Source: Bacteroidales bacterium
GTDB taxonomy: Bacteria > Bacteroidota > Bacteroidia > Bacteroidales > VadinHA17
Assembly (NCBI GenBank): GCA_030692905.1
Contig: JAUYBT010000100.1
Location: 1-14,727 of the forward strand
DNA: 14,727 nucleotides
Direction of reading: 5' to 3'
The notes beneath the pieces were generated by a model. That model was not told the DNA's origin, did not search any database, and saw nothing but the letters and a program-made list of their open reading frames with translations. The translations under genes and the position numbers were made by a program. Shown in pieces: positions 1 through 7,701 of the stretch (the first letter of the stretch is position 1; each line of letters starts with the position of its first letter).

Positions 1-67
1 AGAATTATTTGTCCAGGAATCAGCTATTGCGACTGAAAAGGCAACGAAAGAACAATCAGTACCCGAT

Positions 68-2623
68 ATGAAGAAAACAGGTGAAGGAAAAGATATTGAC
101 AAATCAAAAGTGAAGGGAAAGACTGTTTATTCTCACGACGAAGCTGTTGATGCAAGCATTGAGTACTTCAAAGGCGATGAACTGGCCGCCAGGGTTTGGA
201 CAAATAAATATGCTTTGAAAGATTCTTTTGGGAACCTGTATGAAAAAACACCCGATGATATGCATCGCAGGCTGGCCCGCGAAATTCACCGTGTGGAAAT
301 GAAATACAAAAACCCGCTTTCGGAAGAACTGATTTACAGCGTTCTAAAAGATTTCAGATATATTGTTCCCCAGGGCGGACCAATGACAGGCATAGGCAAT
401 GACTACCAGATAGCTTCATTGTCGAACTGCTTTGTGATTGGTAACGATGGGGCTTCAGACTCATACGGAGGGATCATGAAAATCGACCAGGAACAGGTGC
501 AACTTATGAAACGCCGTGGCGGAGTAGGTCACGACCTTTCACATATCAGGCCAAAAGGAACTCCTGTGCTTAACAGTGCTCTGACCTCAACAGGCGTGGT
601 TCCGTTCATGGAAAGATATTCCAACTCAACACGCGAAGTGGCACAGGATGGCAGAAGAGGCGCACTTATGCTTTCAATCTCCATAAAACATCCCGACTCC
701 GGGAAGTTTATTGATGCCAAGCTTGAGAGCGGAAGAGTTACCGGGGCAAACGTATCCGTTAAACTGACCGACGATTTCATGAAAGCAGTTGAAGAAAAAA
801 CACTTTTCAGACAGCAGTATCCAATTAAATCTGATAATCCGAAGTTTGCAAAAGACATAGATGCAGTCCAGTTATGGACCAAGATTATCCATAATGCCTG
901 GAAATCAGCTGAGCCTGGTGTATTATTCTGGGACACAATAATAAGAGAGAGTGTTCCCGATTGTTATGCCGACCTTGGATATGCAACAGTGTCAACGAAT
1001 CCTTGCGGAGAAATACCTCTGTGCTCTTACGATAGCTGCCGACTGCTGGCTATTAACCTGTTCAGCTATGTCAACAATCCATTTACCGAAAATGCCGAAT
1101 TTGACTTTGAATTGTATAAAGAACATGTCGGACTGGCACAACGTATGATGGATGATATAATTGATCTTGAACTGGAAAAGATCGATGCAATTCTTGCAAA
1201 AATAAATGCGGATCCCGAAATTGAAGAGTTGAAAAATGTTGAAAGAAACCTTTGGAAGAATATCAGAAAAAAAGCTGAAGAGGGAAGAAGAACCGGAATT
1301 GGTATAACAGCTGAAGGGGATATGCTTGCCGGTCTTGGATTGAGATATGGAAGCGATGAAGCTATAAATTTCTCTATTGAAGTTCATAAAACACTTGCAC
1401 TGGAAACATACAAATCATCAACATACCTGGCAAAGGAGAGGGGTGCTTTTGCAATTTATAATGCAGAGCGTGAAAAAAACAACCCTTTCATTCTCAGGAT
1501 GAAAGAGGCCGATCCGGTTATGTACAATAATATGGTTAAGTTTGGACGCAGAAACATTGCCCTTCTGACCATAGCTCCAACCGGTACCACCAGCCTTATG
1601 ACCCAGACAACCTCAGGAATTGAACCAATCTTTTCTACATTCTATAAAAGAAGAAGAAAGGTTAACCCTAACGATTTAGATATAAAGGTGGCATTTCAGG
1701 ATGAAGTAGGCGATTCATGGGAAGAATTCAATGTTTTTCATCATAAATTTGTCGACTGGCTGAAACTTAACGAATACGACCCCGATGAGGTTACCAGGAT
1801 GAGAGATGAGGAAATTGAAACTATAATTGCAAAATCACCTTACTATAAAGCAACGGCTAATGATGTTGACTGGATAGCCAAGGTAAGAATGCAGGGTGCA
1901 ATTCAGAAATGGGTCGACCATTCAATAAGTGTTACTATAAACCTGCCGGCAGAAGCAAAGGAAGAACTGGTAAGTGAGCTATATCTTACTGCATGGAAAT
2001 CGGGATGCAAAGGGACAACTGTTTATCGCGAGGGTTCAAGAAACGGAGTCCTTATCGCAGGAAAGACCGAAATCCGCCCTGAAAGACCAAAACGTCCCAA
2101 AGTTCTCGATTGTGATGTGATCAGGTTTAACATCAATGAAGAAAAGTGGGTTGCTTTCGTCGGACTGAAAGAGAGCAGGCCTTATGAGATATTCACCGGT
2201 ATAGCCGATGAGGAGATTTTCCCTATTCCAAAAAGCATAATGAAAGGGAAAATAATCAAAATAAAGGATGAAGACGGGAAGACACGCTATGACTTTCAAT
2301 TTACTGACAAATACGGGTATAAAAAAAATATTGAAGGGCTTTCACATATGTTCAAGCCGGAGTTCTGGAATTACGCAAAGCTGATTTCAGGGGTGTTGAG
2401 ACATGAGATGCCGATACAAGACGTAGTTAATCTTGTACAGTCACTTAAGCTTGACAGTGAGTCAATTAACAACTGGAAGAACGGTGTGGAAAGAGCCATG
2501 AAAAAATATATTCCAAACGGTACAAAAGCAAAAGGCAAGTGCGGCGAATGCGGTTCGGATAATCTCGTTTATGAAGAAGGGTGTCTTATCTGTAAAGATT
2601 GCGCATCATCCAAGTGCGGCTAG
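68..2623 (+). CDS. nrdJ: Adenosylcobalamin-dependent (class II) ribonucleotide reductase
   Basis: Reduces ribonucleotides to deoxyribonucleotides using a radical made from adenosylcobalamin, so it needs neither oxygen nor a separate radical subunit; cytoplasmic. The catalytic barrel is complete. C121 (in SLSNC) and C324 (in YDSC) are the expected redox pair. NPCGE at 311-315 supplies the radical cysteine C313 with N311 and E315, and APTGTTS at 503-509 is the phosphate-binding turn. A TSCPD-like domain follows at about 675-795. The tail carries C825, C828, C839, C842, C845 and C850, a zinc-ribbon-like cluster ending in a CG dipeptide, probably for re-reduction of the active site. The frame has no stop back to base 2, and the first 20 or so residues are Lys-rich and not conserved in the family, so the true start may lie left of the window. 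ATG at 68 gives 851 aa, a normal length for this form. Identity is very secure; the start is not. Confidence 0.95.
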   Translation: MKKTGEGKDIDKSKVKGKTVYSHDEAVDASIEYFKGDELAARVWTNKYALKDSFGNLYEKTPDDMHRRLAREIHRVEMKYKNPLSEELIYSVLKDFRYIVPQGGPMTGIGNDYQIASLSNCFVIGNDGASDSYGGIMKIDQEQVQLMKRRGGVGHDLSHIRPKGTPVLNSALTSTGVVPFMERYSNSTREVAQDGRRGALMLSISIKHPDSGKFIDAKLESGRVTGANVSVKLTDDFMKAVEEKTLFRQQYPIKSDNPKFAKDIDAVQLWTKIIHNAWKSAEPGVLFWDTIIRESVPDCYADLGYATVSTNPCGEIPLCSYDSCRLLAINLFSYVNNPFTENAEFDFELYKEHVGLAQRMMDDIIDLELEKIDAILAKINADPEIEELKNVERNLWKNIRKKAEEGRRTGIGITAEGDMLAGLGLRYGSDEAINFSIEVHKTLALETYKSSTYLAKERGAFAIYNAEREKNNPFILRMKEADPVMYNNMVKFGRRNIALLTIAPTGTTSLMTQTTSGIEPIFSTFYKRRRKVNPNDLDIKVAFQDEVGDSWEEFNVFHHKFVDWLKLNEYDPDEVTRMRDEEIETIIAKSPYYKATANDVDWIAKVRMQGAIQKWVDHSISVTINLPAEAKEELVSELYLTAWKSGCKGTTVYREGSRNGVLIAGKTEIRPERPKRPKVLDCDVIRFNINEEKWVAFVGLKESRPYEIFTGIADEEIFPIPKSIMKGKIIKIKDEDGKTRYDFQFTDKYGYKKNIEGLSHMFKPEFWNYAKLISGVLRHEMPIQDVVNLVQSLKLDSESINNWKNGVERAMKKYIPNGTKAKGKCGECGSDNLVYEEGCLICKDCASSKCG

Positions 2624-2637
2624 ACTAAAATAAGGGG

Positions 2638-2652
2638 TCCCTGGTTCAGGGA
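2638..2652 (+). other. Small hairpin just after nrdJ
   Basis: TCCCTG and CAGGGA form a 6-bp stem around a 3-nt GTT loop, 14 nt after the nrdJ stop. No T-run follows, so on its own it is not a terminator. It may protect the 3' end of the transcript or simply precede the real terminator. Confidence 0.4.
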
Positions 2653-2667
2653 ATATTATAAATCAGC

Positions 2668-2693
2668 GGGTGCTTTTCAAAGCACCCTTTTTT
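2668..2693 (+). terminator. Rho-independent terminator of nrdJ
   Basis: GGGTGCTTT pairs perfectly with AAAGCACCC around a TC loop (2668-2687), followed directly by six T (2688-2693). It lies 44 nt after the nrdJ stop and 11 nt before the end of the convergent methyltransferase gene. On the minus strand the hairpin is not followed by a T-run, so it acts mainly on nrdJ. Confidence 0.92.
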
Positions 2694-2704
2694 CAATTTT
2701 GCAG

Positions 2705-3589
2705 TTATCTTATTGCCCTGATTAATCCCCTCCTAAGCCACGGGGCTTTCATTTTTTTGTCGTAATAGTGGATCATATATCCTTTTGAAGGGGTGATTGA
2801 GAATCCATGATTCCTTAATAACAGAGTAAAATCTTTTTCATCGTTGTTCTTATGATAGGTGCAGAGGGCGATTTTAAAAGGCTCCGGGGTTTTAAAAACT
2901 TCACTGCAACTGTTCAACACAATCGCCTCAGCGCCATCAACATCTATCTTAAGGAAAGTAATATCTTTTTTGTTTTTATAGAAAGTATCGAATCTGATAT
3001 GAGATCCGTCATCAGAATCGGAAATATACTTATTTATAATCTCAACCTTTTCTGCCCATGGGGCAAAAGTAGCTTTGAGCGCCTCAATCCATTCGTTGTC
3101 ATATTCAAATAGATAAACCTTCCTGATTTTTTCGATGACTGATAACGAAAAGTTACCTTCAGCGGCTCCGATATCAGCAATAACATCATCATTCCCAACG
3201 GTAAATGATTCTGTAAGATATCTGTGCGGACTGTTTATATCCTGTTCCCTTAAAAGATCAGAATATGCTCTTTTTATCCTTTTTTCACCCCAGCGTTTTT
3301 TAAAATATAGCCGTTTTCCTTCCTGCAAAACATAACGCATTCCGGTTTGCGGATCAAACATTACTTCAGTCTTTTCGGGAGAGTAATTATCGTAAAACGG
3401 GTAGGGAAATATTTTTACGGGATTATTGTCGAGGTATCTGAGTACTTCCCGCTGCTCATCATTAACTTCATTTTCAGGAAGTGAAGCAAAGTATTCCAGG
3501 ATTTTTTTCCGGAGAGTTTTTTTCAGAATAATGATCCTTAATGGCTTCGGAACCAATATCCGGTAAATTGAAAAAAGAATCTTATTCAT
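2705..3589 (-). CDS. FkbM-type SAM-dependent methyltransferase
   Basis: Predicted class I methyltransferase of the FkbM type, 294 aa. The SAM-binding fold is readable: DIGAAEG at 139-145 is motif I, followed by LFEYDNEW at 160-167 with an acidic residue after strand 2, and FLKIDVDGAE at 212-221, the FkbM signature strand. The first 130 residues are basic and hydrophobic at the very N-terminus, with no recognisable domain; they may contact a membrane or recognise substrate. FkbM-type enzymes usually O-methylate sugars, lipids or natural products, and the substrate here cannot be told. The gene starts 9 nt after the kbl stop and so is probably transcribed with tdh and kbl, although no link to threonine breakdown is evident. 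It ends convergent with nrdJ. The family is fairly secure, the function is not. Confidence 0.82.
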   Translation of the reverse strand: MNKILFSIYRILVPKPLRIIILKKTLRKKILEYFASLPENEVNDEQREVLRYLDNNPVKIFPYPFYDNYSPEKTEVMFDPQTGMRYVLQEGKRLYFKKRWGEKRIKRAYSDLLREQDINSPHRYLTESFTVGNDDVIADIGAAEGNFSLSVIEKIRKVYLFEYDNEWIEALKATFAPWAEKVEIINKYISDSDDGSHIRFDTFYKNKKDITFLKIDVDGAEAIVLNSCSEVFKTPEPFKIALCTYHKNNDEKDFTLLLRNHGFSITPSKGYMIHYYDKKMKAPWLRRGLIRAIR

Positions 3590-3598
3590 TACTAAAAA

Positions 3599-4789
3599 TT
3601 AATTAATAACTCCAAGTTCCTTCCCGACTTTTTCAAAAGCTCCAATTGCCTTATCAAGATGGCTTTTTTCGTGACCGGCTGAGAGCTGCACCCTTATTCT
3701 TGCCTGACCTTTTGGTACAACAGGATAATAAAATCCGATAACATAAATTCCTTCCTTCAGTAATTTTACAGCAAACTCCTGCGAAAGCTTGGCATCATAA
3801 AGCATAATTGCACAAATAGCAGATTTTGTGGGCTTTATATCAAAGCCCAGGGTTTTCATGCCGGCTATAAAATATTCAGCATTCCAGTGAAGTTTGTCCT
3901 GCAGCACATTGGTTTCAGTCATCATTTCAACCATCCTGATGCCAGCAGCTACAACCATAGGCGGTATTGAATTTGAAAACAGGTAAGGACGTGATCTCTG
4001 TCTGAGAATCTCGATTATCTCTTTTTTCCCGGTAGTAAAACCACCGATAGCTCCACCGAAAGCTTTCCCGAGGGTACCTGTTATGATTTCAACTTTTCCT
4101 GTAATATTATAAAGTTCAGTAACGCCTCTTCCGGTTTTTCCAACAACTCCTGCTGAGTGAGATTCATCGACCATCACCATGGCATTGTACTTATTTGCCA
4201 GTTCCACTATTTTGTCAAGAGGCGCCACATTGCCATCCATTGAAAATACCCCGTCGGTTACAACCAATCTGAATCGCTGGGCCCGGGCAAGCTGGAGTTG
4301 TTTTTCAAGATCTGCCATGTCGGCATTCTCATACCTGTACCGAACTGCTTTACAGAGGCGAACGCCGTCAATTATAGACGCATGGTTCAATGCGTCCGAA
4401 ATGATTGCATCCTCTTCTGTGAGGAGTGGTTCAAAAACTCCTCCGTTAGCATCAAAACAGGCAGCATAAAGGATTGTATCTTCAGTATTGAAGAACTCAG
4501 CAATTTTCTTCTCAAGCTCTTTATGAAGATCGGTTGTACCGCAGATAAACCTTACTGATGACATTCCATATCCATGATCATCAAGAGAAGCTTTTGCTGC
4601 TTCAATCAGTGATGGATTATTCGATAGTCCAAGGTAGTTATTTGCACAGAAATTCAATACCTTCTGTCCGGAATTCAGCTCAATTTCAGCCCCCTGTGGT
4701 GAAACGATAATTCGTTCGGTTTTATATAAACCTGCTTCTCGTATTTCACTCAGAAGCTTATCGAGGTGGTTCTTATAATTTGTATACAT
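3599..4789 (-). CDS. kbl: Glycine C-acetyltransferase (2-amino-3-ketobutyrate CoA ligase)
   Basis: PLP-dependent enzyme of the alpha-oxoamine synthase family. It cleaves 2-amino-3-oxobutyrate with CoA to glycine and acetyl-CoA, the second step of threonine breakdown after Tdh; cytoplasmic. The PLP lysine is K242 in GTLGKAFGGAIGG (238-250). MVDESHSAG at 207-214 supplies the cofactor-contacting Asp208 and His211, and NHAS at 135-138 supplies His136. FCANNYLGL at 48-56 and the C-terminal ARIRVQLSAGH (363-373) are typical. The 396-aa length is close to that of the E. coli enzyme (about 398). The family also includes serine palmitoyltransferase and BioF, but the adjacent tdh makes Kbl by far the best call. 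The start at 4789 is supported by family length. The gap to tdh upstream (219 bp) is unusually long for this pair and holds a gene remnant. Confidence 0.95.
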   Translation of the reverse strand: MYTNYKNHLDKLLSEIREAGLYKTERIIVSPQGAEIELNSGQKVLNFCANNYLGLSNNPSLIEAAKASLDDHGYGMSSVRFICGTTDLHKELEKKIAEFFNTEDTILYAACFDANGGVFEPLLTEEDAIISDALNHASIIDGVRLCKAVRYRYENADMADLEKQLQLARAQRFRLVVTDGVFSMDGNVAPLDKIVELANKYNAMVMVDESHSAGVVGKTGRGVTELYNITGKVEIITGTLGKAFGGAIGGFTTGKKEIIEILRQRSRPYLFSNSIPPMVVAAGIRMVEMMTETNVLQDKLHWNAEYFIAGMKTLGFDIKPTKSAICAIMLYDAKLSQEFAVKLLKEGIYVIGFYYPVVPKGQARIRVQLSAGHEKSHLDKAIGAFEKVGKELGVIN

Positions 4790-4800
4790 ATGGTTCTAAG

Positions 4801-4836
4801 TCTATAAAGTCTATAAAGTCCATAAAGTCTGTAAAG
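4801..4836 (+). repeat. Four tandem 9-bp units (TCTATAAAG type)
   Basis: Four consecutive 9-mers can be read: TCTATAAAG, TCTATAAAG, TCCATAAAG and TCTGTAAAG. They lie 11 nt upstream of the kbl start and form the left edge of the tdh-kbl spacer. Related units in the opposite orientation lie at the other edge (4983-5007). Confidence 0.9.
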
Positions 4837-4858
4837 GTGATGTTTTGATGAATAAAAA

Positions 4859-4975
4859 TTATTTTAAAGATTTAATTAAACCGGAAATTATTTTTGATAC
4901 TTCATTAGATAATTTAAACAAATATGAGAATTCTTCTTCACTTATATAATTTAATTCCATTGCCAGGTAGAGCAT
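4859..4975 (-). pseudogene. 3' remnant of a four-helix-bundle (23S rRNA IVS-type) protein gene
   Basis: The minus strand reads an open 38-codon stretch from ATG at 4975 to a TAA at 4859-4861. It begins MLYLAMELNYISEEEF and ends SGLIKSLK. This closely resembles, from memory, the last helix of the small four-helix-bundle proteins (S23 / intervening-sequence family) that are frequent in Bacteroidetes. In those proteins a segment like LYLAxELxYIxEEE is followed by an amphipathic helix ending near SGLIKSL. An intact member is about 115-125 aa; the first two thirds are missing, and the sequence upstream turns straight into short repeats and then tdh. The frame has no stop back to the tdh stop codon at 5009-5011. 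It is most likely a decayed gene fragment; translation as a short peptide is possible but unsupported. Confidence 0.7.
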
Positions 4976-4982
4976 CGATCTT

Positions 4983-5007
4983 ACTGACTTTACAGACTTT
5001 CGACTTA
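4983..5007 (-). repeat. Inverted partner of the 9-bp repeat array
   Basis: Read on the minus strand this stretch is TAAGTCGAAAGTCTGTAAAG followed by TCAGT, the same GTCnnTAAA-like unit as at 4801-4836. Both arrays therefore point inward and enclose the four-helix-bundle gene fragment. It directly follows the tdh stop codon. Confidence 0.7.
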
Positions 5008-5008
5008 A

Positions 5009-6043
5009 TCAATCCCAGTTTAAAATTACTTTACCGCAATTCCCCTGTTCCATGGCATCGAATCCCTTCTGAAAGTCGTCTATTGAGAAACGGTGAGTAA
5101 TAACAGGATTTAAATCTATCCCGCCTATGATCATCTGTTCCATTTTGTACCAGGTTTCCCACATTTCACGGCCATAAATTCCTTTTAATGTCATTGCCTT
5201 GAAAATGATATCGCTCCACGGAACCTCGAAGTTTGACGGGAGTATGCCAAGTAATGAGATGCTTGATCCATTGTACATGTTGTTGAGCATCTCAACAAAT
5301 GCTTTTGGCGACCCCGACATTTCGAGTCCGATATCAAATCCTCTCATTCCCAGCTTTTTAACAGCATCGGAGATCTTTTCTCCTTTCGAAGGATTGATAG
5401 TAATGGTTGCTCCCATCTTCTTTGCAATGTCGAGACGATAATCGCTCAGATCGCTTGCAACAATGAATCTTGCCCCGGCAAATTTTGCAATAGCCACAGC
5501 CATACTGCCAATAAGCCCTGACCCTGTAATCAGTACATCTTCACCGAGAAGAGGAAATGACAGAGCGGTATGAGTTGCATTTCCGAACGGATCCATTATT
5601 GCAGCCCACTCATCAGGGATTCTGTGATCGAGTGGTATTACGTTTTTTGCAGGGATCTTTACAAATTCGGCAAATGATCCATCGATATGGACTCCGATAC
5701 CGACTGTATTTTCGCATACATGCTCCTTCCCCCGACGACAGTTACGGCAATGACCACAAGCCAGGTGGCCTTCTCCTGTAACTCTTTCGCCGATTTTGAG
5801 GTTAGTTACTCCTGCGCCCATCTTTTCAATGTGCCCCATGTACTCATGACCAATTGTCATCGGTGTTTTGATGGTTCGTTGTGACCAGGCATCCCACTCA
5901 TAAATATGGAGATCGGTACCACATATTGCAGACTTCTTCACTTTTATAATGACATCATTAAGGCCCGGTTCAGGAATAAAAACTTCCTCCATCCATAATC
6001 CTTTCTCAGGCCTGGCTTTTACAAGAGCTTTCATCTTCTTCAT
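5009..6043 (-). CDS. tdh: L-threonine 3-dehydrogenase
   Basis: Zinc- and NAD-dependent medium-chain dehydrogenase that oxidises L-threonine to 2-amino-3-oxobutyrate, the substrate of Kbl; cytoplasmic. The catalytic zinc site is C41 (AICGTDLH) with H66-E67 (GHEYMGH). The structural zinc ligands are C96, C99, C102 and C110 in ACGHCRNCRRGKEHVC. GSGLIG at 174-179 is the start of the NAD-binding fold. The C-terminal stretch THRFSIDDFQKGFDAM matches the E. coli enzyme, as I remember it, almost residue for residue, and the 344-aa length fits (341 in E. coli). The second Met (M4, codon at 6032-6034) coincides with the usual MKAL start and is an equally good start. The gene is divergent from gltX and has a candidate promoter at 6093-6100. 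Confidence 0.97.
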   Translation of the reverse strand: MKKMKALVKARPEKGLWMEEVFIPEPGLNDVIIKVKKSAICGTDLHIYEWDAWSQRTIKTPMTIGHEYMGHIEKMGAGVTNLKIGERVTGEGHLACGHCRNCRRGKEHVCENTVGIGVHIDGSFAEFVKIPAKNVIPLDHRIPDEWAAIMDPFGNATHTALSFPLLGEDVLITGSGLIGSMAVAIAKFAGARFIVASDLSDYRLDIAKKMGATITINPSKGEKISDAVKKLGMRGFDIGLEMSGSPKAFVEMLNNMYNGSSISLLGILPSNFEVPWSDIIFKAMTLKGIYGREMWETWYKMEQMIIGGIDLNPVITHRFSIDDFQKGFDAMEQGNCGKVILNWD

Positions 6044-6092
6044 AAAGACCTATTTTAGTAGCTTTAATTTTTTTAATGCTGCTAAATTAATA

Positions 6093-6100
6093 CAAATCTA
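6093..6100 (-). promoter_or_regulatory. Candidate -7 box for tdh
   Basis: The minus strand reads TAGATTTG, matching the Bacteroidetes -7 consensus TAnnTTTG, 49 nt upstream of the tdh start. No convincing TTTG -33 box was found at the expected distance. Confidence 0.4.
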
Positions 6101-6150
6101 TTGTACAAATCCTGATTTTCGTAATAGTATTATATGTAATAGGGTTTGTC

Positions 6151-6158
6151 TATCTTTG
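6151..6158 (+). promoter_or_regulatory. Candidate -7 box for gltX
   Basis: TATCTTTG matches TAnnTTTG. It would place transcription start near 6164-6166, about 22 nt before the ATG at 6188. It lies downstream of the more distant in-frame ATG at 6146, which argues that 6188 is the real start. The -33 box is not clear. Confidence 0.45.
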
Positions 6159-6187
6159 CTCATATTTTTAACCTATTTATCCATTCT

Positions 6188-7696
6188 ATGGCACAAGTAA
6201 GAGTACGTTTTGCCCCAAGTCCAACAGGCCCTTTGCATATCGGCGGTGTAAAGACAGCTCTTTACAATTATCTTTTCGCAAAAAAAAATAATGGGAATTT
6301 TATTTTAAGAATTGAAGACACCGACCAGGCAAGATTTGTTGAAGGAGCCGAAGAATATATTATGGAGTCACTTAAATGGTGCGGAATAATTGTTGATGAG
6401 GGAATTAATGAGGGAGGAAATTATGGTCCTTACCGGCAGAGTGAAAGGAGGGCAATATATAGGCAATATGCAGATATACTTATAGATAAAGGCGATGTCT
6501 ATTATGCTTTTGATACTCCTGAACAACTTGAAAACCTAAGAAGAGAATCGGAAAAAGCCGGCAATACATTTATATATAATGCAACTGTCAGAGAAAAGCT
6601 GAGTAATTCGGTCTCTTTACAGGAGAATTTATGGAAAGAAAAACTTGAAAAGGGGGAGCCTTATGTTTTACGCTACAAAATGCCGCATAATGAGGATATC
6701 CATTTTGAAGATATAATCCGCGGCCATATTGTTGTAAATACCAGAACCCTCGATGATAAGGTTTTATTCAAATCTGACGGGATGCCAACGTATCACCTGG
6801 CTAACATTGTCGACGATCATCTGATGGAGATAAGCCATGTAATCCGGGGTGAAGAGTGGCTGCCTTCACTGCCTCTTCACTTTATGCTATATCATTCTTT
6901 CGGCTGGGATCCTCCTCTTTTTGCACATCTTCCACTACTTCTTAAGCCTGATGGAAAAGGGAAGCTAAGCAAACGCGATGGAGATAAGATGGGATTCCCG
7001 GTATTTCCACTTTTCTGGCCATATGGCGAAACAGCAAAAGGATACCGGGAGGAGGGATATTACCCGGAAGCATTTGTAAATATGCTTGCATTATTGGGAT
7101 GGAACCCCGGGACAGAACAGGAGATCTTTTCAATGAAAAAACTTATTGAAGCCTTTACAATTGACAGGGTTGGCAAGTCTGGTTCCCGTTTTGACCCTGA
7201 AAAAGCAAAATGGTTCAATCACCAGTATCTTCAGAACAGGACTAACACTCAGCTTGCCCTTGAGTTCAGGGAGTTCCTGAGAGCTCGCGGATATCATGTT
7301 GATATCGTTGACCTCGAAACCCTGGTGGGACTTGTGAAAGAAAGAGTGAGTTTTGTAAAAGATATATGGGAGCAGGCTGATTTTTTCTTTAGAGCTCCGG
7401 AAACGTATGATCAGGAAGTGATTAAAAAACGATGGAAAGAGGATTCTGCAGCGTTGCTTCTGGAATTAAGATCCTTACTGGAGAAGATCAACGACTTTTC
7501 TGCAGCCGGAACAGAAACTGTTGTTAAGGCATGGATCGAGGAGAAAGGATATAATACCGGAGCAATAATGAATGCTTTCAGGCTGGTAGTTGTTGGTACT
7601 TCAAGAGGACCTCATATGTTCGATATAATCAGCTGGATCGGGAAGGAGGAGACCCTTAAACGGATCGACAAAGGACTTTCTATAATTGGTAAATAA
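6188..7696 (+). CDS. gltX: Glutamyl-tRNA synthetase
   Basis: Charges tRNA-Glu with glutamate using ATP; cytoplasmic, essential. RVRFAPSPTGPLHIGG at 5-20 contains the HIGH-type signature (HIGG 17-20) of class I synthetases, and KLSKR at 259-263 is the KMSKS-type loop. After the loop comes a Pro/Tyr/Gly-rich linker (GFPVFPLFWPYG and on), then LLGWNPGTEQEIFS, an arrangement I associate with Bacteroidetes enzymes. The C-terminal half is the helical anticodon-binding domain, ending with the conserved RLVVVGTSRGPHMFDII stretch. From ATG 6188 the protein is 502 aa, normal for the family. An upstream in-frame ATG (6146) would add 14 hydrophobic residues before the conserved start and would lie upstream of the candidate promoter, so it is rejected. 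The gene heads a likely operon with the TatD-type hydrolase 5 nt downstream. Confidence 0.97.
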   Translation: MAQVRVRFAPSPTGPLHIGGVKTALYNYLFAKKNNGNFILRIEDTDQARFVEGAEEYIMESLKWCGIIVDEGINEGGNYGPYRQSERRAIYRQYADILIDKGDVYYAFDTPEQLENLRRESEKAGNTFIYNATVREKLSNSVSLQENLWKEKLEKGEPYVLRYKMPHNEDIHFEDIIRGHIVVNTRTLDDKVLFKSDGMPTYHLANIVDDHLMEISHVIRGEEWLPSLPLHFMLYHSFGWDPPLFAHLPLLLKPDGKGKLSKRDGDKMGFPVFPLFWPYGETAKGYREEGYYPEAFVNMLALLGWNPGTEQEIFSMKKLIEAFTIDRVGKSGSRFDPEKAKWFNHQYLQNRTNTQLALEFREFLRARGYHVDIVDLETLVGLVKERVSFVKDIWEQADFFFRAPETYDQEVIKKRWKEDSAALLLELRSLLEKINDFSAAGTETVVKAWIEEKGYNTGAIMNAFRLVVVGTSRGPHMFDIISWIGKEETLKRIDKGLSIIGK

Positions 7697-7701
7697 TAGC
7701 A

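Noticed and set aside
529..936. 135-codon open frame on the minus strand inside nrdJ
   Set aside because: It mirrors the codon pattern of conserved nrdJ sequence and shows no family resemblance.
992..1387. 131-codon open frame on the minus strand inside nrdJ
   Set aside because: It is antisense to highly conserved reductase sequence and has no recognisable domain.
6146..6187. In-frame N-terminal extension of gltX from an upstream ATG
   Set aside because: It lies before the conserved start of the family and contains a promoter-like box, so it is probably not translated.
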